Shown here piece by piece: positions 1 through 5,819 of a stretch of 6,068 nt of DNA. Under the pieces are notes generated by a model, which did not search any database, was not told where the DNA came from, and saw only the letters and a program-made list of their open reading frames with translations. Each line of letters starts with the position of its first letter. The first letter of the stretch is position 1. The stretch is from an uncultured Candidatus Melainabacteria bacterium (lineage in GTDB: Bacteria > Cyanobacteriota > Vampirovibrionia > Gastranaerophilales > Gastranaerophilaceae): positions 1 through 6,068 of the forward strand of contig CALAFU010000138.1 of assembly GCA_937891325.1 (NCBI GenBank), in the 5' to 3' direction. Made by a program: the position numbers and the translations under genes.

Positions 1-694
1 CTATTGCCCATTTGAAAAATGTAAATATTTCATCATCTGTAGCCAATAATGATTGCCAGTTGACATTTGCAATATAGTAATTGACATCAATTAAGAATCC
101 GATATCGTTAAAGTATTTTAATAAATCATCATTTTCAGTAAAACCTTTAATGGAGTCTTTTGTTAATGTAATTGAAATTTTATCAGCTAAACCAATCTTT
201 TTAAAATGTGTTGCTGTTTTGACCATTAAGTCCTTTTGTTTGTATGTTGAAAATCTATTAACAGGGTCATAGCTAAAGTTAATAATCCCTCCTGAATATC
301 TGACAATACCCTCTACACGTTTATAGTTTGTAAAGACACCGTTTGATAACCATGAAAAAATAACTTTTATGTTTTGGAATTTCCTATCAAACAAATCTTT
401 TATATTATTTACAAACTTGTAATATGATTTGAAAACTTCGTCAGGTAGTGCGTCATAAAATATTTCACCACCCCACATCATTATATAAAGTGTCTTTAAT
501 GAATGTTTATATTTTTCATAATCAATCGAAAATTTTTCATCAATTATCTTGTAAATATTCTCAATGTAATCAGTATCAATTGTTTTGTTTTTATGATCTT
601 CAAAACAAAATTTACACTTCAAATTGCAAGGTTCAAATAACATGCAAGCAATTTCATAGTAATCGCTAATTTTATAAAACTCTAAAGGATTCAT
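1..694 (-). CDS. Radical SAM protein, third in cassette (partial, C-terminus off left edge)
   Basis: An open frame of 231 codons starts with ATG at 694-692 and runs off the window edge without a stop. The radical SAM cluster motif is clear: C23-N-L-K-C27-K-F-C30, the CxxxCxxC that binds the 4Fe-4S cluster used to cleave S-adenosylmethionine. A WGGE motif at residues 74-77 matches the SAM-binding GGE loop that follows the second strand of the barrel. The rest of the visible part fits a partial TIM barrel, but I recognise no substrate-specific family. The start is supported by AAAGG at 707-703, 8 bases upstream, and lies 3 bases after the stop of the preceding radical SAM gene, so it is the last visible gene of the same operon. 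Whether it carries a cysteine-rich C-terminal domain like its two neighbours cannot be seen. The N-terminus is not a close copy of either neighbour. The radical SAM assignment is secure; the substrate is unknown. Confidence 0.9.
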   Translation of the reverse strand, partial: MNPLEFYKISDYYEIACMLFEPCNLKCKFCFEDHKNKTIDTDYIENIYKIIDEKFSIDYEKYKHSLKTLYIMMWGGEIFYDALPDEVFKSYYKFVNNIKDLFDRKFQNIKVIFSWLSNGVFTNYKRVEGIVRYSGGIINFSYDPVNRFSTYKQKDLMVKTATHFKKIGLADKISITLTKDSIKGFTENDDLLKYFNDIGFLIDVNYYIANVNWQSLLATDDEIFTFFKWAI

Positions 695-697
695 TTC

Positions 698-1492
698 TTA
701 AACCTTTAATTTGTTGTAAAGCTTTATTGGAAATGTGCAATGTTTTTGTAGAATACATGGCTTACATATTTTATTTAATTCACAACTTAAACATTTATCA
801 ACAACATGAACAGTTTTAAATTGTGGGCAACCATTATGCAAAATACCGTTTGGTTCAAGCGTTTTAACTTTTGAACAATCCAAAATACATTTATTTAGTT
901 TTTCTTCAATAGCATTATTCATTTTAAAATGCCATTTATCATGAATGTTGCACAACCAATTGTCAACTTGTTCATAATGTTTTTCGTTCATTCTATCATC
1001 AACAACTTGTTCAAAAATGATATTTTTTACAGTACATAATCTTTCTAAATGTTCTAAAACTTCAAACATTTTTTCTGTACCGTTTTTAGTTATCAAATCG
1101 TTTGTCATTGTTATTAAAACGTCACATTGTACCTTTTTAATATTGTCAAACCATTTATTCAATTGATCGTTTGTGAACCTTTTTAGATTCCAAGAAGTAG
1201 CAATGTTAATGTTGTAGTATTCAATTAAATTTAGTGATTCTTTTGATAACAATAAAAGGTTCGTTGATATTGAGTTAATCTTTTTAGTTTCGAGAATATG
1301 TTTAAATCTTTCAAAATGCAACAAAGGTTCTCCACCAAATAAAATATACTTTTTGGCGTTTGTTTTAACTAATGTTTCTATAAATGTTTCTTCGTTGTAT
1401 TCTATATTATAATTGTGTAATGTACAATGCGGACATGCAAGATTACATTGATAGTTTGGAATTACATATAGCGACGTTAATAGATTTTCCAT
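698..1492 (-). CDS. Radical SAM protein with SPASM-like C-terminal domain, second in cassette
   Basis: This is a complete 264-residue protein. The 4Fe-4S motif is C16-N-L-A-C20-P-H-C23 and the SAM-binding motif is GGEP at 53-56. The C-terminal third holds eight cysteines: C202, C206, C222, C234, C237, C243, C246 and C252. The spacing C206-x9-G-x5-C222, then C234-x2-C237-x5-C243-x2-C246-x5-C252, is close to the SPASM pattern, which binds auxiliary Fe-S clusters and is typical of peptide- or protein-modifying radical SAM enzymes. The spacing differs slightly from the textbook motif. The segment NGILHNGC followed by CLSCELNKICKPC lines up with the neighbouring upstream radical SAM protein, so the two share this domain. 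The ATG start overlaps the end of that gene by 16 bases, implying translational coupling; only a weak GGA lies upstream. It probably acts in the cytoplasm on a protein substrate, but this is inferred from the family. No substrate is identified. Confidence 0.93.
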   Translation of the reverse strand: MENLLTSLYVIPNYQCNLACPHCTLHNYNIEYNEETFIETLVKTNAKKYILFGGEPLLHFERFKHILETKKINSISTNLLLLSKESLNLIEYYNINIATSWNLKRFTNDQLNKWFDNIKKVQCDVLITMTNDLITKNGTEKMFEVLEHLERLCTVKNIIFEQVVDDRMNEKHYEQVDNWLCNIHDKWHFKMNNAIEEKLNKCILDCSKVKTLEPNGILHNGCPQFKTVHVVDKCLSCELNKICKPCILQKHCTFPIKLYNKLKV

Positions 1493-2436
1493 TTAGCATC
1501 CAATATCTTTTGTTTCCGTTTTTTCATTTCAAAACAAAAAGTCTGTTTATCGATAATTGCTTGTCTTGTTGATTTACAAGAATTGCACAATCTGCACAAT
1601 TCACAATATAAACAATCGTTAGAAATCAATTGTTCAGGTTTCATACTCTCTTCTTTAGGTGTAACTTTACCTTTATCTAAAAGAATACGCGAACCACGTA
1701 CAGCGCAATCTTCACAATTATTATAATGTATATTATTGTTGTCATCAAGCCAAAAAGAGCGAATAGTACTTGAACACATTAAGTTTGTATTAAAATTGCA
1801 GCCACCATTGTGAAATTGAATTTGGTTATCCCAATATTCTTCAAGATTATTTTCTTTTATTTGTAACCAAATATCAATCATTTTATATAAAGGATAATAT
1901 TCTTTTGATAGCCCGATTGGTAAGACGCCATTAATTTTGCATTTAGTATTCAATTCTTTTGCAAGATACAAATGATCTAATGCTTTATCCTCATTTGATT
2001 TAGAAATGACTGAAATAAATGAAGGTGTGTAACCAATATCTTCTTTAAATCTTTTCATAACTTTTTTAAATAAATCTTCACTATAAACCTGTTCAGAACT
2101 CCACATACGTTCATTTCCATATTGAAAAGATGTGCAAATTCCGACACGTTCATTTCTAAACAAACTAATCCATCTTTTGGGTTGAATGTAATAATCTTTT
2201 AGGTTTGTCGTTAAAGAAATAGAAAATGTGCCCAAAGACAAAATTTCACGATAATATTCAGGGCCAACTAATAAAGGGTCCCCTCCTGTAAAAATCAAAC
2301 TGTTTGGTTTGATAATTTTAATAATTTTTATTAATTCATTCGGCACTTTTGTTTGGTGCTTAATACTTAATAAATTAGCACTACAAAATTTGCAATTAAA
2401 ATTACAACGACCTGTCGGTTTGATTATCAGTTCCAA
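1477..2436 (-). CDS. Radical SAM protein with cysteine-rich SPASM-like C-terminal domain, first in cassette
   Basis: This is a complete 319-residue protein. It opens with KPTGRCNFNCKFC, giving the cluster cysteines C11, C15 and C18; a KPT/S-x-x-CN lead-in is common among SPASM-type maturases. The SAM-binding motif is GGDP at 51-54. The C-terminal region has C213, C221, C241, C244, then five cysteines spaced every third residue (C275, C278, C281, C284, C287), and C301. CLYCELCRLCNSC corresponds to CLSCELNKICKPC in the next gene, with C281 as an extra cysteine. This fits auxiliary Fe-S clusters and a peptide- or protein-modifying role; the substrate is unknown. The start is a TTG: a stop codon in the same frame lies immediately before it (2439-2437), and AAAAAGGA sits 8 bases upstream, so TTG is strongly favoured. 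The gene overlaps the preceding hypothetical gene by 35 bases and the next radical SAM gene by 16 bases. Confidence 0.93.
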   Translation of the reverse strand: MELIIKPTGRCNFNCKFCSANLLSIKHQTKVPNELIKIIKIIKPNSLIFTGGDPLLVGPEYYREILSLGTFSISLTTNLKDYYIQPKRWISLFRNERVGICTSFQYGNERMWSSEQVYSEDLFKKVMKRFKEDIGYTPSFISVISKSNEDKALDHLYLAKELNTKCKINGVLPIGLSKEYYPLYKMIDIWLQIKENNLEEYWDNQIQFHNGGCNFNTNLMCSSTIRSFWLDDNNNIHYNNCEDCAVRGSRILLDKGKVTPKEESMKPEQLISNDCLYCELCRLCNSCKSTRQAIIDKQTFCFEMKKRKQKILDAKWKIY

Positions 2437-2812
2437 TTAGAAATTCCTTTTTAAAATAGCTTACAGTCTTTTCGACAGATTTATATGATAACGGGTCTTT
2501 AATTCGTGTTAATATATTATCATAAATTTCTTGAGAGTCAATATACGTTTTGAAAAATTTATCATCGGGTAATAGATCTTTAACAGATAGACACTCATAA
2601 AAATCTTCATGAAAGAAGTGCTCAAGACATTTTGCATAAACGATAGCAACAAAGTATGATTTTGCAGGGTAAACTAATTCAGATTGTTCATAAAAGAAAT
2701 CAACGACTTGAGATGCAATATCTTTATCGTTTATAGTAAACGGAAGATTTAAATCATCCCAGTCGTTGATTAAATATGAAAGTTTTCTTTTATCTAATAG
2801 ATATTGTTTCAT
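2402..2812 (-). CDS. Hypothetical protein between tail-fibre-like gene and radical SAM genes
   Basis: This 136-residue protein is one I do not recognise. It has no signal peptide, no membrane segment and no metal-binding motif; its only cysteines are in AKCLEHFF and YECLSV. It is rich in charged and aromatic residues (DWDD near the start, HFFHEDFYE in the middle, KTVSYFKKEF near the end) and looks mainly helical and soluble. The ATG overlaps the stop of the tail-fibre-like gene by one base (TAATG on the minus strand) without a good Shine-Dalgarno sequence, which suggests translation by re-initiation. Its end overlaps the first radical SAM gene by 35 bases. The position suggests a partner, chaperone, substrate-presenting protein or substrate for the radical SAM enzymes, but that rests on context only. 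Confidence 0.8.
   Translation of the reverse strand: MKQYLLDKRKLSYLINDWDDLNLPFTINDKDIASQVVDFFYEQSELVYPAKSYFVAIVYAKCLEHFFHEDFYECLSVKDLLPDDKFFKTYIDSQEIYDNILTRIKDPLSYKSVEKTVSYFKKEFLIGTDNQTDRSL
2445..2452 (-). promoter_or_regulatory. Ribosome binding site that fixes a TTG start
   Basis: On the minus strand AAAAAGGA ends 8 bases before TTG at 2436-2434. The in-frame codon just before the TTG is a TAA stop, so no upstream start is possible. Together these set the start of the first radical SAM gene inside the end of the preceding gene. Confidence 0.75.
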
Positions 2813-3507
2813 TAGAATTTCAGCTTAACTGAACACAAAACTAATTTCTCATCTTCATCTAATTTATCTTCTAAAGCAACCCCAATAACTTTATCTTCAC
2901 TTTCAGCAACTTTAGCAACACCTGGAATATCAGACAAAGTTATTTTATCAAATTTATGAACAGAACCAATCAAACGAACAGGTACTTTACCAATTAAGGC
3001 AATTGGTTGTGCACCATCATCCTTAACGTTATTAATTAATAATCCTGGCTCAGAAGACACAACGCCATTAACTTCACTGATAGCTAATGTCATTTCCTTT
3101 TCACCGCCAAACTGAACTAATGTACCAGCTTTATAATTAAAATCTGTTAGATACATTTCGGCAAGGTCTCCCCAATTCGCATACATTGCGGTGCCATTAA
3201 TTGTTTGTGAGAATGTTTTAGTTCCGTTAATTGTTTCATCACCTGTTTTATGAACAATACTGGTTGCTGAATTGCACCATGCTGTTGTAGCGGGTTGTTG
3301 ATCATTTGCAGAAGCACTCAATGTAGCTGTATAATTTATTTTCCCACTAAAGCTTTTTGTTCCTAAAATAGTTTGGTCACCAGATGTACGCATAATTGAA
3401 GAAACATCTACAGTACCGGCAAACTCATCAATTGTGTTTGATACGTAGTTTGTTGTAGCAACAGTTTGTTGTTCAATTCCTTTATCATCAATTAAGTGTG
3501 TTGTCAT
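2812..3507 (-). CDS. Phage tail-fibre-like structural protein with WGDLAE-type C-terminal domain
   Basis: This 231-residue protein has clear phage fibre features. Residues 43-58 and 89-104 hold two copies of a GDxTIxGTKxFS repeat common in tail fibres. Between them, DQQPATTAWCNSA (69-81) resembles the 'ATTAWVN' segment often seen near fibre module boundaries. From about residue 107 the sequence YANWGDLAEMY, KAGTLVQFGGEKEMTLA and later GKVPVRLIGSV follows the pattern of a domain frequent at the ends of phage structural proteins, related to the peptidase G2 / IMC autoproteolytic group. I cannot confirm catalytic residues, so self-cleavage is only a possibility. The protein is likely a virion adhesin or fibre tip component. 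The ATG is the first start; the ribosome site is weak (GCGAG at 7 bases). It is the first gene of the minus-strand string that continues into the radical SAM genes. The small size suggests a short fibre or a C-terminal module. Confidence 0.85.
   Translation of the reverse strand: MTTHLIDDKGIEQQTVATTNYVSNTIDEFAGTVDVSSIMRTSGDQTILGTKSFSGKINYTATLSASANDQQPATTAWCNSATSIVHKTGDETINGTKTFSQTINGTAMYANWGDLAEMYLTDFNYKAGTLVQFGGEKEMTLAISEVNGVVSSEPGLLINNVKDDGAQPIALIGKVPVRLIGSVHKFDKITLSDIPGVAKVAESEDKVIGVALEDKLDEDEKLVLCSVKLKF
3196..3243 (-). repeat. Fibre repeat copy 2 (GDETINGTKTFSQTIN)
   Basis: Codons 89-104 of the tail-fibre-like protein encode the second copy of the fibre repeat. A more diverged version, DAQTIRSLKTF, occurs at residues 28-38 of the separate fibre-like protein at 4705-5208. 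Confidence 0.7.
3334..3381 (-). repeat. Fibre repeat copy 1 (GDQTILGTKSFSGKIN)
   Basis: Codons 43-58 of the tail-fibre-like protein encode the first copy of the repeat. It matches the second copy (codons 89-104) at G, D, T, I, G, T, K, F and S. This is a protein-level repeat typical of trimeric fibre shafts, not a mobile or structural DNA repeat. Confidence 0.7.
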
Positions 3508-3582
3508 AATCTAACTCGCTATAAAACTAATCAGTGGTAAATTAAAGAACGTACGAAACTGTGCACTGAAAAGATTTTGAAA

Positions 3583-3611
3583 TTGACATTTTGTGTAGAG
3601 TTTGATATAGT
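3583..3611 (+). promoter_or_regulatory. Sigma-70-type promoter for the rightward hypothetical genes
   Basis: TTGACA at 3583-3588, a 17-base spacer, and TATAGT at 3606-3611 make a near-consensus housekeeping promoter. Transcription would begin near 3617-3619, leaving a leader of about 40 bases before the TTG start at 3660. A second -10-like TATAAT at 3615-3620 is too far from this -35 box. A widely spaced inverted repeat, TCAGTG (3531-3536) and CACTGA (3564-3569), lies upstream and could be a weak operator, but it may be chance. I see no convincing promoter for the divergent minus-strand genes in the same gap. Confidence 0.7.
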
Positions 3612-3634
3612 AACTATAATTGATTTTAAAATTT

Positions 3635-3650
3635 AAGGAGTCGAAGAAAG
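3635..3650 (+). promoter_or_regulatory. Unusual ribosome binding region ahead of a TTG start
   Basis: AAGGAG at 3635-3640 is an ideal Shine-Dalgarno sequence but lies 19 bases before the TTG at 3660, farther than usual. A weaker purine run, GAAGAAAG at 3643-3650, is correctly spaced. No ATG, GTG or TTG falls at the normal distance from AAGGAG. The reading frame is closed by a TAA at 3627-3629, so TTG at 3660 is the only usual start codon between that stop and codon 34. Confidence 0.5.
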
Positions 3651-3659
3651 TTTCAAGAT

Positions 3660-4136
3660 TTGTGTTCAATTGGGCCTAAAAAGCGCCTGACATATCAAGC
3701 AACTTTTCATGATTATAGAAAATATAATGACGTTGAATATGTTTTGCTGAAAGGTGTAATGCTTAATGGCATCAAACTCCTTGATAAGCTGAAATTTGAA
3801 CGAAAATATGTTGGTAGAAGTGTTGTTTTTGAAAAAGGTGATATAGTTTCTTTTGAAGCGAATGTGCAGCAATGCATCAAACCTATTAAATATTTATCTA
3901 TGACAAAACCTGTTTATACAAGTTACTATTATGAATTAATTAAAATTGGCAATGTAAAGTGTGCTAATCGTGTTGAAGAAAGTGAAACGCCAGATATTCT
4001 TAAAGATAAAGACGTGAAGATTTTTATTGTTTATAATTCTTTTAAAAAAGAATATGTTGTTGAGCATAAAGGAAAGAAAAGCAAATTTCCATTTTCAATG
4101 ACTTTTGATGAAATCAATAATTGTTTAGGTGCTTGA
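3660..4136 (+). CDS. Hypothetical protein, first gene of rightward unit
   Basis: This 158-residue protein is one I do not recognise. It is basic and rich in beta-prone segments: LTYQATFHDYRKY near the start, then KFERKYVGRSVVFEKGDIVSF around residues 44-64, and later KIFIVYNSFKKEYVV. The run RSVVFEKGDIVSFEANV has the look of a small beta-barrel such as an OB- or SH3-like fold, but this is only an impression. There is no signal peptide or membrane segment. The start is TTG; the next in-frame ATG (codon 34) would remove a well-folded-looking N-terminus. It is preceded by a strong promoter and its TGA is followed immediately by the ATG of the next gene, so both are translated from one message. 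In phage genomes such pairs are often early or moron-type accessory genes, but nothing here gives a function. Confidence 0.75.
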   Translation: MCSIGPKKRLTYQATFHDYRKYNDVEYVLLKGVMLNGIKLLDKLKFERKYVGRSVVFEKGDIVSFEANVQQCIKPIKYLSMTKPVYTSYYYELIKIGNVKCANRVEESETPDILKDKDVKIFIVYNSFKKEYVVEHKGKKSKFPFSMTFDEINNCLGA

Positions 4137-4634
4137 ATGCAAGGCCAAATTTTTGAATTAGGTAATCGACACGATCATAAAATATTTGAAGTGAATGAAA
4201 ATGTGTTTCTTCAAAAATATAAAAATTATCCGATTGTTTTATTGTCGGCTGTTGAACTTTATAAAGTGTTGCCTTCATTAATTAATAGAAAATCTTTACA
4301 AGATTTGGAAAACTATGACATTTATGAATTCTTAAGATCTTTAGAAAGTTTTTTGCAGACTTCAAGTTGGCATGGTAATTGTTTGTTGGTTGAAGCTGAA
4401 AATGCAAAAGGACAATTTTTTGCTATAGAAATTTTGGATAGAAATTTATTGGTTTTAAAAAGAAATCTGCAATTCACGTTCGCAAAAAATGATTGCATTG
4501 CTGATTCAAATTTAATTCCGTCTAGACCAATTGTGAAAAAACAGAAATTAATGTGTGAACATTTTGCAGATTGCTTCAGTTTGGTTGAGAGTCTTTATCG
4601 AACTGAAGGTGCCAATGTTTTAAACATGATCTGA
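4137..4634 (+). CDS. Hypothetical protein, second gene of rightward unit
   Basis: This 165-residue protein is one I do not recognise. The ATG abuts the stop of the previous gene with no gap (TGAATG), so translation is probably coupled; a weak AGG lies just upstream inside the previous gene. The sequence looks soluble and mixed alpha/beta: a helical-looking stretch around residues 35-77 (AVELYKVLPSLINRKSLQDL, then YDIYEFLRSLESFL), followed by strands such as GNCLLVEAENAKGQFFAIEIL. Three cysteines near the C-terminal half (including CEHFADC) are not arranged as a clear metal site. Its tight link to the preceding hypothetical gene suggests the two act together, for instance as a complex. No function is assigned. 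Confidence 0.78.
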   Translation: MQGQIFELGNRHDHKIFEVNENVFLQKYKNYPIVLLSAVELYKVLPSLINRKSLQDLENYDIYEFLRSLESFLQTSSWHGNCLLVEAENAKGQFFAIEILDRNLLVLKRNLQFTFAKNDCIADSNLIPSRPIVKKQKLMCEHFADCFSLVESLYRTEGANVLNMI

Positions 4635-4656
4635 ACCCATTGATTTGTACGACAAT

Positions 4657-4693
4657 CTTTAAAATAGTTCTTTTTATATATGGACTTTTAAAG
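4657..4693 (+). promoter_or_regulatory. Possible hairpin overlapping the ribosome binding site
   Basis: CTTTAAAA (4657-4664) pairs perfectly with TTTTAAAG (4686-4693). Past a two-base bulge the stem can extend with GTTC (4667-4670) against GGAC (4682-4685), including one G-U pair, around an 11-base AT loop. The right arm takes in the first bases of the AAAGGAAA ribosome site (4690-4697) of the gene at 4705. It could reduce translation until melted. It lacks a following T run, so it is not a typical terminator. Confidence 0.35.
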
Positions 4694-4704
4694 GAAATCG
4701 TCAA

Positions 4705-5208
4705 ATGCCAATTAGTTCGCATAAACTTGAGATTGAACAAGTTAAAGATTTACAAACGGATTTAGATGATACAGTTACAATTAACGATGCACAAACAATC
4801 AGATCTTTAAAAACTTTTGATATGTCAACTGATACTGTACGCACTGATGTTATCATGTCTTCTCAAGATTCTGATACTAATACTTGGGCTGGCGCTCTAA
4901 TTTTTCGAAAAGGTGATTTGGATACAGGTTATTGTGAATCTTTCCTAAATAAATCAGCAGAAACTAAAGATGCTTGCATGCAGTTAACGGCACATCAAAA
5001 TGTTGATGGTACTGACTATTATGCTAATTTACGTGTAGGTGTTCGTGGAAATAATGGCACATCATATGCATTAGCTCCAACACCTCCTGTTGATGGAAGT
5101 AATGATGATCAAATTTTAACTAATAAATGGTTTAATTCCAAAATGCAAGTCGTCTCAACTTTACCAGCTAATCCAGATTCAAATGTGTTTTATTTTATTC
5201 CTGAATAA
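4705..5208 (+). CDS. Small phage tail-fibre-like protein
   Basis: This 167-residue protein has tail-fibre hallmarks. The N-terminal KLEIEQVKDLQTDLDDTVT (residues 7-25) matches the 'I-x-x-V-x-x-L-Q-x-x-L-D' pattern that precedes fibre modules, and DAQTIRSLKTF (28-38) is a diverged copy of the repeat in the fibre protein on the other strand. Residues 134-143 (DDQILTNKWF) resemble the 'ATTAWVN' class of fibre segment. The C-terminus reads VVSTLPANPDSNVFYFIPE, a LPANPD-x-x-x-FYFIPE tail of a type common at the ends of phage fibre proteins. It is probably a virion adhesin component or an interchangeable module. The ATG has AAGGAAA 7-13 bases upstream. It sits 70 bases after the hypothetical pair and may be co-transcribed with them. 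A strong terminator begins 4 bases after its stop. Confidence 0.82.
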   Translation: MPISSHKLEIEQVKDLQTDLDDTVTINDAQTIRSLKTFDMSTDTVRTDVIMSSQDSDTNTWAGALIFRKGDLDTGYCESFLNKSAETKDACMQLTAHQNVDGTDYYANLRVGVRGNNGTSYALAPTPPVDGSNDDQILTNKWFNSKMQVVSTLPANPDSNVFYFIPE

Positions 5209-5211
5209 ACA

Positions 5212-5239
5212 AAAAGGCCGATTTTAAATTCGGCCTTTT
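5212..5239. terminator. Bidirectional intrinsic terminator
   Basis: AAAAGGCCGA (5212-5221) and TCGGCCTTTT (5230-5239) form a perfect 10-base stem with an 8-base AT loop. The GGCCG core is flanked by A and T runs, so the hairpin ends in a T tract on both strands. It sits in the 33-base gap between the stop of the rightward fibre gene and the stop of the leftward GcrA-like gene, and so ends transcription from both sides. Confidence 0.92.
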
Positions 5240-5241
5240 CT

Positions 5242-5784
5242 TTAAGTTATATTTTTCAAATCTTTAGCAGCACCAACTGTTACATATGCAAATGCACAAT
5301 GTTTAGCACAATAGGGTTTTCCATTTACTGTTTTTTCACCACAAAAATGAAATTCAGGTGATTTAGGATCTCCGATTGGCCACCGACATTCATCATGTTT
5401 TAGTTCATACAGTGTTTTACCGTATTCACTATGACAACGATCATCATGTTTTACAGAATCATCATAAAGGTTGTGCAAATCAACTTCTTCGTTAACTTCG
5501 TCATGTCCACCTATACTTGTTTCTTTAATTTCAATACATGGTGACTTATTAACTTTATTGTGTTGACAACTACATGTGTGTTTGTGTTCAATAGTATGTT
5601 CACAATGACATTCATGCTTTTTACATAAATTTACAGGTTTGTTTCTTGTAGGTAACTGAAGACGGTGCACTTTGCCTATAATAGTACCTTTTGTTGTATG
5701 CATCATGTCAGCAATCTTCTGCGTTGTATATCCTTCAGCCCACAACTCTTTTAATTTATCAACAATATCTTCAGTCCATTCCAT
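5242..5784 (-). CDS. gcrA: GcrA-like cell-cycle regulator with Cys/His-rich insertion
   Basis: This 180-residue protein has both ends of the GcrA family. The N-terminal helix-turn-helix (residues 1-48) has W3, W15, the TTQKIADMM turn and GTIIGKVHRL. The C-terminal zinc-type motif has ECRWPIGDPKSPEFHFCG (132-149) and YCAKHC (158-163). GcrA works with sigma-70 at promoters carrying CcrM-methylated GANTC sites, controlling cell-cycle genes in Alphaproteobacteria. What stands out is the linker: between residues 54 and 75 half of all residues are Cys or His (C54, H57, C59, H60, C61, H63, H67, H69, C71, C73, H75). This is likely a metal-binding segment that I do not know from standard GcrA. An acidic stretch follows (about 95-115). 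The ATG is preceded by AAAGAAAGG, 13 bases away, and by its own promoter. Nearby tail-fibre genes suggest a phage-borne copy, but a host copy next to a prophage cannot be excluded. Confidence 0.9.
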   Translation of the reverse strand: MEWTEDIVDKLKELWAEGYTTQKIADMMHTTKGTIIGKVHRLQLPTRNKPVNLCKKHECHCEHTIEHKHTCSCQHNKVNKSPCIEIKETSIGGHDEVNEEVDLHNLYDDSVKHDDRCHSEYGKTLYELKHDECRWPIGDPKSPEFHFCGEKTVNGKPYCAKHCAFAYVTVGAAKDLKNIT

Positions 5785-5819
5785 TGTTTATCAACTACCT
5801 TTCTTTAAACTATAAAATG

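Noticed and set aside
81..272. Plus-strand open frame of 63 codons
   Set aside because: It lies opposite the partial radical SAM gene, which has clear motifs; the composition is that of an antisense shadow.
448..669. Plus-strand open frame of 73 codons
   Set aside because: It is antisense to the N-terminal motif region of the third radical SAM gene, with no ribosome site or recognisable features.
1384..1572. Plus-strand open frame of 62 codons
   Set aside because: It is antisense to the junction of two well-supported radical SAM genes.
698..2436. Assignment of the radical SAM genes to queuosine-type (QueE) DNA or tRNA modification
   Set aside because: QueE has no SPASM-type cysteine-rich tail, and no QueC, QueD or FolE partner genes are visible.
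2402..2812. The 136-residue protein as a classical RiPP precursor peptide
   Set aside because: It is long, lacks a leader/core split, a GG cleavage site and a Cys- or repeat-rich core; it looks like a folded protein.
3531..3569. TCAGTG ... CACTGA inverted repeat upstream of the rightward promoter as an operator
   Set aside because: Six-base arms with 27 bases between them are expected by chance; there is no second copy in the window.
3666..3872. Minus-strand open frame of 68 codons
   Set aside because: It is opposite the first rightward hypothetical gene, which has a promoter and a coupled partner.
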